NCBI GenBank assembly: GCA_965218775.1
Contig: CBDCLS010000005.1
Location: 1,054,001-1,118,000, forward strand
Length of the DNA stretch: 64,000 nucleotides
Source of the DNA: CAUZIZ01 sp965218775
GTDB lineage: Bacteria > Acidobacteriota > UBA6911 > RPQK01 > JAJDTT01
Direction: 5' to 3'
Below are positions 17,591 to 26,299 of the stretch, in pieces. Made by a program: the position numbers and the translations under genes. Position 1 is the stretch's first letter; each line of letters begins with the position of its first letter. The notes under the pieces are model-generated. The model did not search any database. It was not told the DNA's origin and was given only the letters and a program-made list of their open reading frames with translations.

Positions 17591-18708
17591 GGGGAGGAGA
17601 GATCTGACCTCGAGCCGGCGCCTTTCTTCTTTCGCTGCTCCGAGAATCCCTGAGGCAGCGAAACCCACACCTTCGATTCCCGCTCGATCACCTCGGTATC
17701 GAAGGCTTCAGACAATCGGTTGACCCGGTCGACGATCTCGCGATAGGCCCTTCCACTGGCCCGATTGACCTGCATGTTGGAGATTAGCGTCGGAATCAAC
17801 TGTACGCTTCTGATACCCATGACACCGGCCCGGACCAGCGCAAAAAAGGACTGGTCGTTGCGAAGCTCGGGAGTCACACGATAGTCGTCGATGAAGTCCC
17901 CATTGTCATAAAAAATGATACCTCCCCGGTAGACTTCGATGCCTTGTGGTATGTGCGCGCTGTGTCCATGAAAGACATCGACCCCTGCTTCGACGAGCCG
18001 GTGGGCAAAGCTCACAAAGGACTGGGGGGGCTCCCTCCTCATATTGGGTCCCCAATGAATGCTCAGAATCAAGAGGTCGACCCTGCTAGCCACCTCTTTC
18101 ACCTGAGATTCCAGGTGCTGTGGCTCAAATACCGATACGAAGTAGGTCCCCGGCCGGGAGGACCCGGCCTCCCAGAGCGGCTCGTTGTCGGTACAGCCGA
18201 GGATCCCAAGCCTGATCCCACTCATTTCCAGGATCAACGGCTCTCGAGCTTCTTTGATCGAGAAGCCGGCGCCGACATGGGCTATGTCGGCCTGGTCTAA
18301 TGAGAGGATTGTCTCCCGCATCCCTTCAAGGCCAAAATCGAGGATGTGATTGTTGGCCAGATTGCATACCTTGATCCGCGCCTCCAGCAGTGACTTCACC
18401 CGGTCAGGAGTGGCCTTGAAATTGAAGGTCTTGGGAGTCTTTTTGGTGCCGTGGGTGAGAGTGGTTTCCAGGTTGACCAGATTCAGGTGGGTGCTCCTCA
18501 GGATCGGCAGCATGTCTCCCCAAGGATAGAGATAGCCTTTCTCTCCGATGACATCGTCGACCAGGCGGCCCAGCATGGTATCGCCGGCCAGACCGAGCAC
18601 AACTTCTTCGGGCGCCTGACTGCGGACGTTCAGAATCGTCGCCAGAATAGTCGAGAAAACCGCAAACACCGTTAGCACCTCGAGAAAACGGCTGTGAGAG
18701 CCACTCAT
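17587..18708 (-). CDS. CapA-family metallophosphoesterase-like protein
   Basis: A 373-residue protein of the CapA/PgsA (poly-gamma-glutamate capsule biosynthesis-like) calcineurin-type phosphoesterase family. One N-terminal membrane segment (residues about 9-27) anchors it outside the membrane. Family motifs are in order: GLAGDTMLGR (38-47), NLVNLETTLT (79-88), NLANNHILDFG (114-124), SIHWGPNMRREP and FHGHSAHIPQGIEVYRG, with conserved Asp, Asn and His metal ligands. Members occur in capsule loci and as stand-alone genes of unknown substrate. Its start codon overlaps the stop of the dehydrogenase gene as ATGA, so the two are translationally coupled. The C-terminal tail is Lys/Ser-rich and may have been altered where the neighbouring amidohydrolase was truncated. 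Confidence 0.85.
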   Translation of the reverse strand: MSGSHSRFLEVLTVFAVFSTILATILNVRSQAPEEVVLGLAGDTMLGRLVDDVIGEKGYLYPWGDMLPILRSTHLNLVNLETTLTHGTKKTPKTFNFKATPDRVKSLLEARIKVCNLANNHILDFGLEGMRETILSLDQADIAHVGAGFSIKEAREPLILEMSGIRLGILGCTDNEPLWEAGSSRPGTYFVSVFEPQHLESQVKEVASRVDLLILSIHWGPNMRREPPQSFVSFAHRLVEAGVDVFHGHSAHIPQGIEVYRGGIIFYDNGDFIDDYRVTPELRNDQSFFALVRAGVMGIRSVQLIPTLISNMQVNRASGRAYREIVDRVNRLSEAFDTEVIERESKVWVSLPQGFSEQRKKKGAGSRSDLSSP

Positions 18709-19685
18709 GGTGTCGACCCGGAGACCGAATCCAAGGGCTGGCGCTCCTCCGACTTGAGGCCAAGCAGTTTCAGCAGCATCTCGTCTCGCTGCGCGAGGAT
18801 CTGCTGAGCCCTACCGTCAGGGTAATCGTAGAAACCCGATCCACTCTTGGCCCCTAGACTACCAGCTTCGACCAGATCCCTGAGTACCCTCTGGGGCCCC
18901 TTGGCATCACACAGTTCCTGATTGAGGTAACCGGCTACGGTGTCGAAGACGTCGAGCCCCCCCAGGTCGGCCGTCTCAAGGGGTCCCAGCAGCGCCCAGC
19001 GCAGCCCTAGTCCGTGTTTCATCGCAGCATCGACGTCGGCAGCTGAGGCTACCCCTTCTTCAACCAGGTGCAAAGCCTCGCGGATAACTGCCATCTGGAG
19101 CCGAGCGGCAACAAAGCCGGGAATCTCCTTGTGCACCAGCACGGGATACTTGCCGATGTGTCGCATCAGTTCCGTTAGCACGCGACAGGTTGAATCTGCG
19201 GTTTCTGCCCCCCGGATGATCTCCACGGCCGGGATGATGTGAGGCGGGTTGAAAAAGTGCACTCCTGCGAATCGCTCACGATGCGAGACGCGATCCGCGA
19301 TTCCAGAGATGCTCAAACCCGTGGTGTCTGTGGTGAACAGGGCTTTCTTGCTGCATATTCGGTCCAGTCGACCGAATAGCTCCTGCTTGGTTTCGAGATC
19401 CTCGATGATCGACTCGGAAACCAGGTCAACCGGAGCCAGATCGCTCAGTTCCGCGACGGGACGAATACGATCGACCGAGGCCTGGGCCTCGGCCTGGGTC
19501 AGCGTCCCATTTCGGACCAGGGTGACTTGACTGGCTCGAATATGCTGCAGGCTGCTCTGGATCCGCGATCGAGAGCGGTTGTACCAGATAACCCGATAGC
19601 CAGACTGGGCAAAGAGGTGGACAATCCCGGTTCCCATCGTCCCCGCACCCACCACGCCGATCCGCTTGATTGCTGACATCTCCAT
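18705..19685 (-). CDS. 3-hydroxyacyl-CoA dehydrogenase
   Basis: This 326-residue cytoplasmic enzyme oxidises L-3-hydroxyacyl-CoA to 3-ketoacyl-CoA with NAD, or the reverse. The Rossmann motif GVVGAGTMGTG is at residues about 10-20. SIIEDLETKQELF, then HFFNPPHIIPAVEII with the catalytic His, and KEIPGFVAARLQ are diagnostic. The C-terminal helical domain contains GLGLRWALLGPLETADLGGLD and GAKSGSGFYDYPDG, as in short monofunctional enzymes (typical length 280-330). The ATG at 19685 has AGGAGG six to seven bases upstream. The stop overlaps the CapA-like start. Function in butyryl/crotonyl-type or lambda-crystallin-like metabolism cannot be separated by sequence alone. Confidence 0.92.
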   Translation of the reverse strand: MEMSAIKRIGVVGAGTMGTGIVHLFAQSGYRVIWYNRSRSRIQSSLQHIRASQVTLVRNGTLTQAEAQASVDRIRPVAELSDLAPVDLVSESIIEDLETKQELFGRLDRICSKKALFTTDTTGLSISGIADRVSHRERFAGVHFFNPPHIIPAVEIIRGAETADSTCRVLTELMRHIGKYPVLVHKEIPGFVAARLQMAVIREALHLVEEGVASAADVDAAMKHGLGLRWALLGPLETADLGGLDVFDTVAGYLNQELCDAKGPQRVLRDLVEAGSLGAKSGSGFYDYPDGRAQQILAQRDEMLLKLLGLKSEERQPLDSVSGSTP

Positions 19686-19797
19686 TTCGATCCTCCTCGG
19701 GACAGGGTCCTGGGCCCGTTACTGGGGTCAGTCTACCGAAAAACACCCCCTCAAAGCGGTTGACCACCACCCCGACAGGAGATAGTCTCGACCCAGA

Positions 19798-22419
19798 ATG
19801 GCATCTGAATCAAATCAAATTCTAAGGGTAGGTATGGTGGGAGTTCTCCTGGCGTTCCTACCCCTACTTAGCCAAGCCGAAATGGTCCAGGAGGACCAGG
19901 GAGTCACCGGATTCGGTTTGGCCCTGCGCAAACTGGGGACGGTTGGGTCCGTTCTCTACGTAACCGCCCACCCCGATGATGAGAACAACGCCTTACTCGT
20001 CAAACTCAGCCGCGGCCAGGGAGTTCGAACGGGTCTGCTGACCCTGACTCGCGGCGACGGAGGACAGAACGAGATTGGCCCAGAGCTCTTCGAGGCTCTG
20101 GGTGTGCTCCGCACCCAGGAGCTCATGACCGTCCACCGCTACGACGGAGCCGAACAGTTCTTCACTCGCGCCTTCGAGTTTGGCTATTCCTTCAGCGTCG
20201 AAGAGACCCTGGGAAAATGGGGAGAGGAGGAAATCCTACACGACATGGTGCGCGTTATTCGGAGCTTCCGTCCCCAGGTTGTGATCTCTCTGAGTCCGGA
20301 GGGCACCGGCGGCGGTCAGCATCATCAGACATCAGCCCTTCTGACGGCCAAGGCCTTTCGTCTAGCGGGGGATCCAAGGAATTTCCCTGATCAGCTTGGG
20401 GAAGAGCTCCGGCCCTGGCAGCCACTTCGTCTTTTTCAGGCATCTCTCCCGGGACAGAAGAAGTCCAAGGAGCCAGCTGAAGTGCTCACCCTGGAAGTCG
20501 ACTTGGGAACGTACGATCCACTCCTGGGAGAGTCCTATGCCGAATTTGGTGCTCGAGCAAGAGGAAACCACCGCTGCCAGGGAATGAATGTCCTACCGGA
20601 TCCTGCTCCTCGTAAGGCCACACTTCGACTGGCCGACCAGGTCTTGCGCGCGAAACCAGGGGGAGCGAGCCTGTTCGAAGGCCTGGACCTGTCCCTTGAC
20701 TCAGTCTCCGCCCATGATTACAAACTGAAGGACGGGCTCGACCGATTGGAAAAGCTGGTTTCGAAATCTCAGGAGGCCTACAGACATTCCAACTATAGCG
20801 CGGCTACCGAGGCACTCCGCCACGGCTTGGACCTGGTCCGCAAACTCAAGGGCTCGACCGAAAACGCTGAGGCCCAGTTTCTGCTCGAGAGAAAGCAATC
20901 GGACTTTGCCCTGGCATTGGAGAAGGGTCATTTCCTCTACTTCGATGCGATACTCGTAGACAAGCGCGATGGCAACCTGGTCCCGGGTGAAGAATTCGAG
21001 GTCGCGAGCCGCTTCCGAACTCCGGAAGGATCATCTCTGAGTCTAGATTGGATCTACCTGCTTCAGAATTCGGAGGTACTCGGAGGCTCCACGAGAATCG
21101 AGGATAGCCAAGAAAGCAGCAGATCCATTCGGTTAAAGATGACGGTCCCCCGAGACAGTGAGCCGACCCAACCCTACTGGTATCGCAACGACCCGTCTAT
21201 CGACCGATTCTCTACCCGGGAAGGCTTTCAGGGAACGGAAGCCGTCTCGCCACCCTTCCTGAAGGCGCGCCTGGAGTTTCGAAGCGGCGGCGTGCCGCTG
21301 GCAATTGAACGACCCGTCCGGTATCGCTGGTTCGACACACAGCTGGGACGCGCACGGGAATCGGAGATCCAGATCGTACCGGAGCTCTCGGTTGTTCTGC
21401 AGCCGACGGTTCGAGTTGTGGCTCTGGGAAACACCCGTGAGAAGGAGTTCCGTGTAACCGTCCGCAACAACCGACCGGGTAAGATCGAGGCCCGTGTCTT
21501 TCTTGACACCCCCCCTGACTGGGAATTCCCCGACCCCCCGATACACCGGCTGCACTTCAACCACGAGAATGAGAGTATTTCAGTCGTTTTCGTGGTCAAA
21601 GTACCTAAAGGACTGGACCCGGGGGAGTACTCGTTCCACGCTCGAGCCAAGAGCGGCCGCAAGACCTACAATCTGGGGTATCAGATCATCGACTACCACC
21701 ACATTCAGACTCGCCACCTGTACCGGGCGGCGAAGGCCGTGGTCAAGGCTTTTCCCCTGAACCTACCCAGACTCAAGGTTGGTTACATCACCGGTGTCGG
21801 AGACGAAGTGGGAAAAGCGACGGAGGAACTGGGACTGGACGTCACCTATCTGGACCGCGAATTCCTGACTGGGGGCAATCTGGACCAGTTCGATGTCATC
21901 GTGACCGGCGTTCGCGCCTATCTAAACCGCGACGACTTGAAAGCCTTCAAGCATCGCCTGCTCCAATATGTAAACGATGGGGGACATCTGGTCGTCCAAT
22001 ACAACAAATATGAATTCAACAAGGCCCAGTACGGACCCTATCCGTCCCAGATTCACCGACCCCACGATCGTGTCACCGATGAGGACTCACCGGTTCGAAT
22101 ACTCGTACCCGATCACCCCGTCTTTCTCTCTCCCAACGAACTGACGGACGAAGACTGGCTGGGATGGGTGCAGGAACGGGGCCTGTATTTCTGGGGAGAA
22201 TGGGACTCCCAATACCAACCCCTGCTGGAGCTGAAGGATCCGTGGCCCTATAACAAAGAAGCCAAGAGGGGTTCACTGCTAATTGCCCGTTACGGCGAGG
22301 GAACCTACGTGTACACCGGACTGAGTCTCTTTCGTCAGCTCCCGGCCGGCGTCCCGGGTGCCTTTCGGTTCTGGGTAAACCTTCTGTCATTGAAAGAGGC
22401 GACTCCGGACCCATTCTGA
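19798..22419 (+). CDS. secreted multidomain PIG-L (LmbE-like) deacetylase
   Basis: An 873-residue exported protein. Residues about 1-28 are a signal. The PIG-L zinc amidase domain covers about 45-290, with AHPDDEN at 57-63 (zinc ligands His and Asp, catalytic Asp) and the third ligand in GGGQHHQ near 172-178. The middle (about 370-650) is beta-rich and resembles the NEW3/NPCBM-associated alpha-galactosidase-type domain (NNRPGKIEARVFLDTPPDWE). The last 220 residues (VGYITGVGDEVGKATEELGL, QFDVIVTGVRAYLN, YVNDGGHLVVQYNKYEF) look like a glutamine-amidotransferase or ThuA-like fold. PIG-L enzymes remove acetyl groups from N-acetylglucosamine-type sugars. The same domain order occurs in acidobacterial proteins. 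The MFS gene follows 77 bases later. Confidence 0.88.
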   Translation: MASESNQILRVGMVGVLLAFLPLLSQAEMVQEDQGVTGFGLALRKLGTVGSVLYVTAHPDDENNALLVKLSRGQGVRTGLLTLTRGDGGQNEIGPELFEALGVLRTQELMTVHRYDGAEQFFTRAFEFGYSFSVEETLGKWGEEEILHDMVRVIRSFRPQVVISLSPEGTGGGQHHQTSALLTAKAFRLAGDPRNFPDQLGEELRPWQPLRLFQASLPGQKKSKEPAEVLTLEVDLGTYDPLLGESYAEFGARARGNHRCQGMNVLPDPAPRKATLRLADQVLRAKPGGASLFEGLDLSLDSVSAHDYKLKDGLDRLEKLVSKSQEAYRHSNYSAATEALRHGLDLVRKLKGSTENAEAQFLLERKQSDFALALEKGHFLYFDAILVDKRDGNLVPGEEFEVASRFRTPEGSSLSLDWIYLLQNSEVLGGSTRIEDSQESSRSIRLKMTVPRDSEPTQPYWYRNDPSIDRFSTREGFQGTEAVSPPFLKARLEFRSGGVPLAIERPVRYRWFDTQLGRARESEIQIVPELSVVLQPTVRVVALGNTREKEFRVTVRNNRPGKIEARVFLDTPPDWEFPDPPIHRLHFNHENESISVVFVVKVPKGLDPGEYSFHARAKSGRKTYNLGYQIIDYHHIQTRHLYRAAKAVVKAFPLNLPRLKVGYITGVGDEVGKATEELGLDVTYLDREFLTGGNLDQFDVIVTGVRAYLNRDDLKAFKHRLLQYVNDGGHLVVQYNKYEFNKAQYGPYPSQIHRPHDRVTDEDSPVRILVPDHPVFLSPNELTDEDWLGWVQERGLYFWGEWDSQYQPLLELKDPWPYNKEAKRGSLLIARYGEGTYVYTGLSLFRQLPAGVPGAFRFWVNLLSLKEATPDPF

Positions 22420-22496
22420 CATCCCCACGCGCCTGCCGTCCACGAAGTTGTGACCTGGTTGATTCCAAGACCTCTTTGCAGGGAGAATGGGCGGCC

Positions 22497-23777
22497 ATGG
22501 ATCCTGACGGCGAATCGGAGATACCTTCGTCGGAACAGGCGGATTCGGATGTAGAATTGGGGTCCAGCCGCCTCTTCTCGCGCACCTTCCACTCCTTTAG
22601 ATACCGTGATTTTCGCTTGATGTGGTGTGGAGCCTTCACCTCTACTGTCGGCACCTGGATGCAGACGATCTCTCAGGCCTGGCTGGTATTCTCTCTGACC
22701 GGATCGCCCTTCTACCTGGGCCTGATCGCCTTTCTAGGCGAGGCACCGATCATGCTCTTCTCCATCCTGGGGGGCGCCGCGGCAGATCGCATCGATCGCC
22801 GCAAACTGCTCCTCGGGTCCCAATATGTCCAGATGAGCTCGGCCTTCATCTTGACCGCCCTGGTCTACTGGGAATTGATCCAGATCTGGCATTTCATGGT
22901 CCTGGTCTCTTTGGTTGGGACCGCTCAGGCCTTTGGCGCTCCAGCCTATCAGGCTTTGATTCCAGGGCTGGTGAAAAGAAAGGATATGCCGAACGCCATT
23001 GCTTTGAACTCGATCCAGTTCAATCTGGCGAGGGTGTTGGGCCCGGTTCTGGCGGGTGTCGTAATGCACACGTTGGGAGCAGCGGCGTGCTTCGCCCTGA
23101 ACGGGGTCTCCTTCCTAGCTGTAATCCTGAGCCTCCTCCTGATCCGATCGAGTTTCTCTCCCGCACCTTCCGACGACTCTGTATGGCGTCAGATCAAGCA
23201 AGGATTCGGATTCGTCAAGGGCCAAGGAGCCCTCTGGCAGCTGAGTATCCTGGGATTTGCCAGCACCTTTTTCGGCCTTCCCTTGCTGACTCTGCTGCCG
23301 GTTTTTGCCCGGGACGTCTTCGATCTAGGATCGGGCGGTTATGCCAACATGATGGCATTCTCTGGAGTGGGTGCGGTCGTAGGGGCGCTCTTGTACGCCA
23401 ACCTGGCCTGGATGAAGAACCGGGGCCGGTTCGTCCTGCGGGTCCAGCTGCTCCTGTCGGCCCTTCTGGCGCTGTTTGCATGTTCCCAGAATCTCTACCT
23501 TGCCTGTGCCCTCCTCTTCTTCATTGGCATCTGCATGATGTCGCTCTTCGCATCCATCACCTCCCTGGTCCAACTGGCCACCACCGACCAGATGCGAGGA
23601 AGAGTGATGAGCATCTTCACGGTCAGCTTTCGCGGGGGAATCCCGCTGGGCAACCTGCTGGCTGGCGCGGTGGCGTCGAGGATCTCACCCTCGTTTGCTA
23701 TCCTCGTCGGAAGCGCTTTGCTGGCCGCAACAGCGTCCAGCTTGCTCGCCTTCAAGGTAAAGGTCAGCAGGCTTTAA
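22497..23777 (+). CDS. MFS exporter (EntS-like MFS_3 family)
   Basis: A 426-residue inner-membrane transporter with about 12 hydrophobic segments. FRYRDFRLMWCGAFTSTVGT, WMQTISQAWLVFSLTGSPFY and the loop GGAAADRIDRRKLLLGSQ are the hallmark of the enterobactin exporter-like MFS_3 group, in which the loop between segments 2 and 3 carries the D-R-x-x-R-R signature. GRVMSIFTVSFRGGIPLGNL lies in the second half. I place the start at ATG 22497 (GGGAG about 11 bases upstream) rather than the in-frame TTG at 22476. The substrate is unknown; it could export a product related to the neighbouring deacetylase, but the spacing does not demand an operon. Confidence 0.85.
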   Translation: MDPDGESEIPSSEQADSDVELGSSRLFSRTFHSFRYRDFRLMWCGAFTSTVGTWMQTISQAWLVFSLTGSPFYLGLIAFLGEAPIMLFSILGGAAADRIDRRKLLLGSQYVQMSSAFILTALVYWELIQIWHFMVLVSLVGTAQAFGAPAYQALIPGLVKRKDMPNAIALNSIQFNLARVLGPVLAGVVMHTLGAAACFALNGVSFLAVILSLLLIRSSFSPAPSDDSVWRQIKQGFGFVKGQGALWQLSILGFASTFFGLPLLTLLPVFARDVFDLGSGGYANMMAFSGVGAVVGALLYANLAWMKNRGRFVLRVQLLLSALLALFACSQNLYLACALLFFIGICMMSLFASITSLVQLATTDQMRGRVMSIFTVSFRGGIPLGNLLAGAVASRISPSFAILVGSALLAATASSLLAFKVKVSRL

Positions 23778-23896
23778 CCCAGACCCCGGAGGACCAATCG
23801 TTCTATGTTATGATGCCTTCCGATATCATTGGTTTTCCCCGTGTTGTTTAGTGTGAACCCCTACCACTCTTTGCCCTCATTCGCTCCGGAGCCAAA

Positions 23897-25021
23897 ATGA
23901 GAAAACCGCCGACGAATAACACGAACCTGAAACATCCTCTGCTGGTGTTGTTTCCCGCCATCATACTGGTCTCGATGCCCTGGCTCGGGTGTGCACCCGA
24001 ACCGGTCGGACAGGAACCGACACAGCAGGAGGACTCGAACCTTCCCCAGATCATGGCTGTTGTCAGCGGATCTGAGATCCTTCAGGACGAGGTCTTGAAA
24101 GAGGCTGATCCGAAACTCGAGAAACTACAGATGGAACGGCTTCAGTTCGAAGCCAAGTCCAAGAAGGGACGTTTCGAGGCCCTGCGATCGAGCCTCGAGG
24201 GCTTGGTCCAGCAAGAGCTGATGAGGAGGGAGGCGAAGGAACGCTCTATCGAGGTAGCGGAACTCCTGGAGACAGAGGTTCAGAACAAGGTAGCAGAGCC
24301 CGGCGAAGAGGCAATCTCTTCTCTGTACGAGACCAACAAAAAACGCCTGGGGAAGCCGCTGAAAGAGGTCGAGCCACAGATCCGAAAATACCTCAAACAG
24401 CAGAGTTACAATCAGAATCACCAACTTTTCGTTGAAAGACTCAAAGAAAAGTACAGTGTCGAGTATTTTCTTCTTCCTCCTCGGGCCGATATAGTAGTCG
24501 AAGGCAGTCCCTCCGAGGGACCGAAAGACGCTCCTGTGACCCTCGTCGAATTCTCAGACTTCCAGTGCCCTTACTGTGCTCGCATGCAACCCACGCTCAA
24601 GCAGATAAAGGACACGTATGGAGAGAAAGTGCGACTCGTGTTCCGGCAGTTTCCGCTCAACAGCATCCATCCCCAGGCTCAGAAGGCAGTCGAGGCTTCC
24701 CTTTGTGCTAACGATCAGGGCCGATTCTGGGAAATGCACGACAAGCTCTTCGAGACCGATACCGGCCTCAAGATTGACGATATCAGAGAAAGGGCCACGA
24801 GCCTGGAGTTAAACCTGGAGGACTTCAACCAATGCTTGGACTCCGGCAAATATTCGGCAGCGGTGCAACAGGACGTGCTGGACGGTGTGAAGGCCGGTGT
24901 AACGGGTACCCCTGCCCTTTTCATCAACGGCCTTTCGTTCTCGGGAGCACGCTCCTTCGAGGAGATCTCCGAGGTCATCGACGCCGAGCTCCAGAAGAAC
25001 AGCAGCTCACCTGAAGGATGA
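23897..25021 (+). CDS. DsbA-like thioredoxin-fold protein with SurA-like N-terminal part
   Basis: A 374-residue exported protein. Residues 14-35 form a hydrophobic signal ending MPWLGC, a weak lipobox, so it may be a lipoprotein. About 50-190 is helical and charged (GSEILQDEVLKEADPKLEKL, LVQQELMRREAKERSIEVAE, KEVEPQIRKYLKQQ), like the N-terminal part of SurA/PpiC-type chaperones. The thioredoxin domain follows with FSDFQCPYCARM (CPYC at about 224-227), the cis-Pro region VTGTPALFINGL and KAVEASLCANDQGRFWEMHD, as in the DsbA/thioredoxin_4 group. It likely acts as an oxidase or isomerase for periplasmic disulfides. Its stop overlaps the start of the HupE-like gene as ATGA, so the two proteins are probably made together. 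Confidence 0.9.
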   Translation: MRKPPTNNTNLKHPLLVLFPAIILVSMPWLGCAPEPVGQEPTQQEDSNLPQIMAVVSGSEILQDEVLKEADPKLEKLQMERLQFEAKSKKGRFEALRSSLEGLVQQELMRREAKERSIEVAELLETEVQNKVAEPGEEAISSLYETNKKRLGKPLKEVEPQIRKYLKQQSYNQNHQLFVERLKEKYSVEYFLLPPRADIVVEGSPSEGPKDAPVTLVEFSDFQCPYCARMQPTLKQIKDTYGEKVRLVFRQFPLNSIHPQAQKAVEASLCANDQGRFWEMHDKLFETDTGLKIDDIRERATSLELNLEDFNQCLDSGKYSAAVQQDVLDGVKAGVTGTPALFINGLSFSGARSFEEISEVIDAELQKNSSSPEG

Positions 25022-26088
25022 GCTTGCGACCCTCAGCTTGGATCTTGTTCCCCTTGCTCCTGGCTGCTCTCACCTCCGGCGTCCTGCTACACGCTCACCA
25101 GGGGTCACTGGCCTTCTGGACCATTGAGGCGGGCCCCGAAGAAATCGACAGCAAGATCGTCATCTCTCTGCTCGACTTGAACTTCCTCGAAGAGCTGGAC
25201 CGTGATCAAGACGGGCTCCTCGATTATGACGAGGTTTTAGCGAAGCAAGTCCTGGTAGAAGAAAAAGTCCTTCAGCATTTCCTGATCCGAAATGACGGGC
25301 AAAAAGGGACGACGGAGGTGCGTGATCTCCGTGTCCTCAAGTCCGGCAACCTGGAGCTGTCCGTTCGCCACCGGTTCGGGAGCAGGCTGGGTACTCTCGA
25401 AATTGAGTCCACCCTCTTTGAGCTAACTGATGACCAACATCAGACCCTGTGTCGCGTAGGGTCCGAGGGTGAATTCACAGAGTATATGCTCAGCGTCCGT
25501 AACCCGGTCGAGCGCATAGAGATTCTCCAAGGATGGCCTGGCCTGATTCAGCGGATGAGCCGGTTCCTGAAACTGGGAGTCGAGCACATCTTCTCGGGCT
25601 ACGATCACCTTGCCTTCCTCCTCGGACTGATCGTACTCGGAGGACCGCTCTCAGCGTTGGTCGGCGTCGTCTCTTCCTTCACCGTGGCGCACAGCCTGAC
25701 ACTGATCCTGGCCACTCTGGACATCGTGGTGCTTCCGACCCGGTTTGTAGAAACGGCAATTGCCCTAAGCATCTGCTACATCGCGCTGGAAAACATGTTC
25801 GTGCGAGAGATCAAGTACCGTTGGGTCATCACCTTTTTCTTCGGCCTCATTCACGGCTTCGGCTTCTCCAACATCTTGCGAGAGATGGAACTGCCCCGCA
25901 GAGGTCTGTTCACCTCACTGTTATCGTTCAATCTGGGAGTAGAAATCGGACAGGTCCTGGTCATCCTGGTGCTCTTCCCTTTGATCCTTTACGTCAGCCG
26001 AAAACCCTGGCATCCACTTGCCATTACCCTCGCCTCCAGCATCATCCTGGCCCTGGGGGGGTTTTGGTTTGTGGAGCGGATCGGTTAG
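25018..26088 (+). CDS. HupE/UreJ-family membrane protein with an EF-hand-like loop
   Basis: A 356-residue protein. A signal or first membrane segment (8-27) is followed by an extracytoplasmic domain of about 150 residues that includes DRDQDGLLDYDE (61-72), a textbook EF-hand calcium loop. The C-terminal half has six to seven membrane segments with GVEHIFSGYDHLAFLLGLIV, SFTVAHSLTLILA, FGLIHGFGFSNIL and LSFNLGVEIGQ, the conserved His-rich signature of the HupE/UreJ_2 family. Classical members are nickel permeases; this longer type with an N-terminal domain is of unknown substrate. It is translationally coupled to the upstream DsbA-like gene. A palindromic repeat follows 11 bases after the stop. 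Confidence 0.85.
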   Translation: MSLRPSAWILFPLLLAALTSGVLLHAHQGSLAFWTIEAGPEEIDSKIVISLLDLNFLEELDRDQDGLLDYDEVLAKQVLVEEKVLQHFLIRNDGQKGTTEVRDLRVLKSGNLELSVRHRFGSRLGTLEIESTLFELTDDQHQTLCRVGSEGEFTEYMLSVRNPVERIEILQGWPGLIQRMSRFLKLGVEHIFSGYDHLAFLLGLIVLGGPLSALVGVVSSFTVAHSLTLILATLDIVVLPTRFVETAIALSICYIALENMFVREIKYRWVITFFFGLIHGFGFSNILREMELPRRGLFTSLLSFNLGVEIGQVLVILVLFPLILYVSRKPWHPLAITLASSIILALGGFWFVERIG

Positions 26089-26099
26089 ACAAGGCGAAG

Positions 26100-26247
26100 G
26101 AGGTCGCACGTCGCACGTCTGAACGTCGCGCGTCCCAAATCCCCCAGACTTCAGGTGGACTCGTCAGACTGGCAGCAATCACCGGGCGCAGCAACCCGAA
26201 CCCCAGCGCGGGACGTGCGACGTTCAGACGTTCAGACGTGCGACCTC
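26100..26247. repeat. palindromic interspersed repeat, copy 1
   Basis: Left arm 26100-26136 (GAGGTCGCACGTCGCACGTC...) and right arm 26210-26247 (...GACGTTCAGACGTGCGACCTC) are imperfect inverted copies of about 37 bases built of GACGT and GCACGT words, with about 73 bases between them. A close relative with the same arms lies at 37881-38039. The arms could fold into a long cruciform or RNA hairpin. It sits between co-directional genes. Confidence 0.75.
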
Positions 26248-26299
26248 TTAGTTAGTCCGACGTGCAACCTGCAATCCCTCCCTGCTATAGTGAACAACC

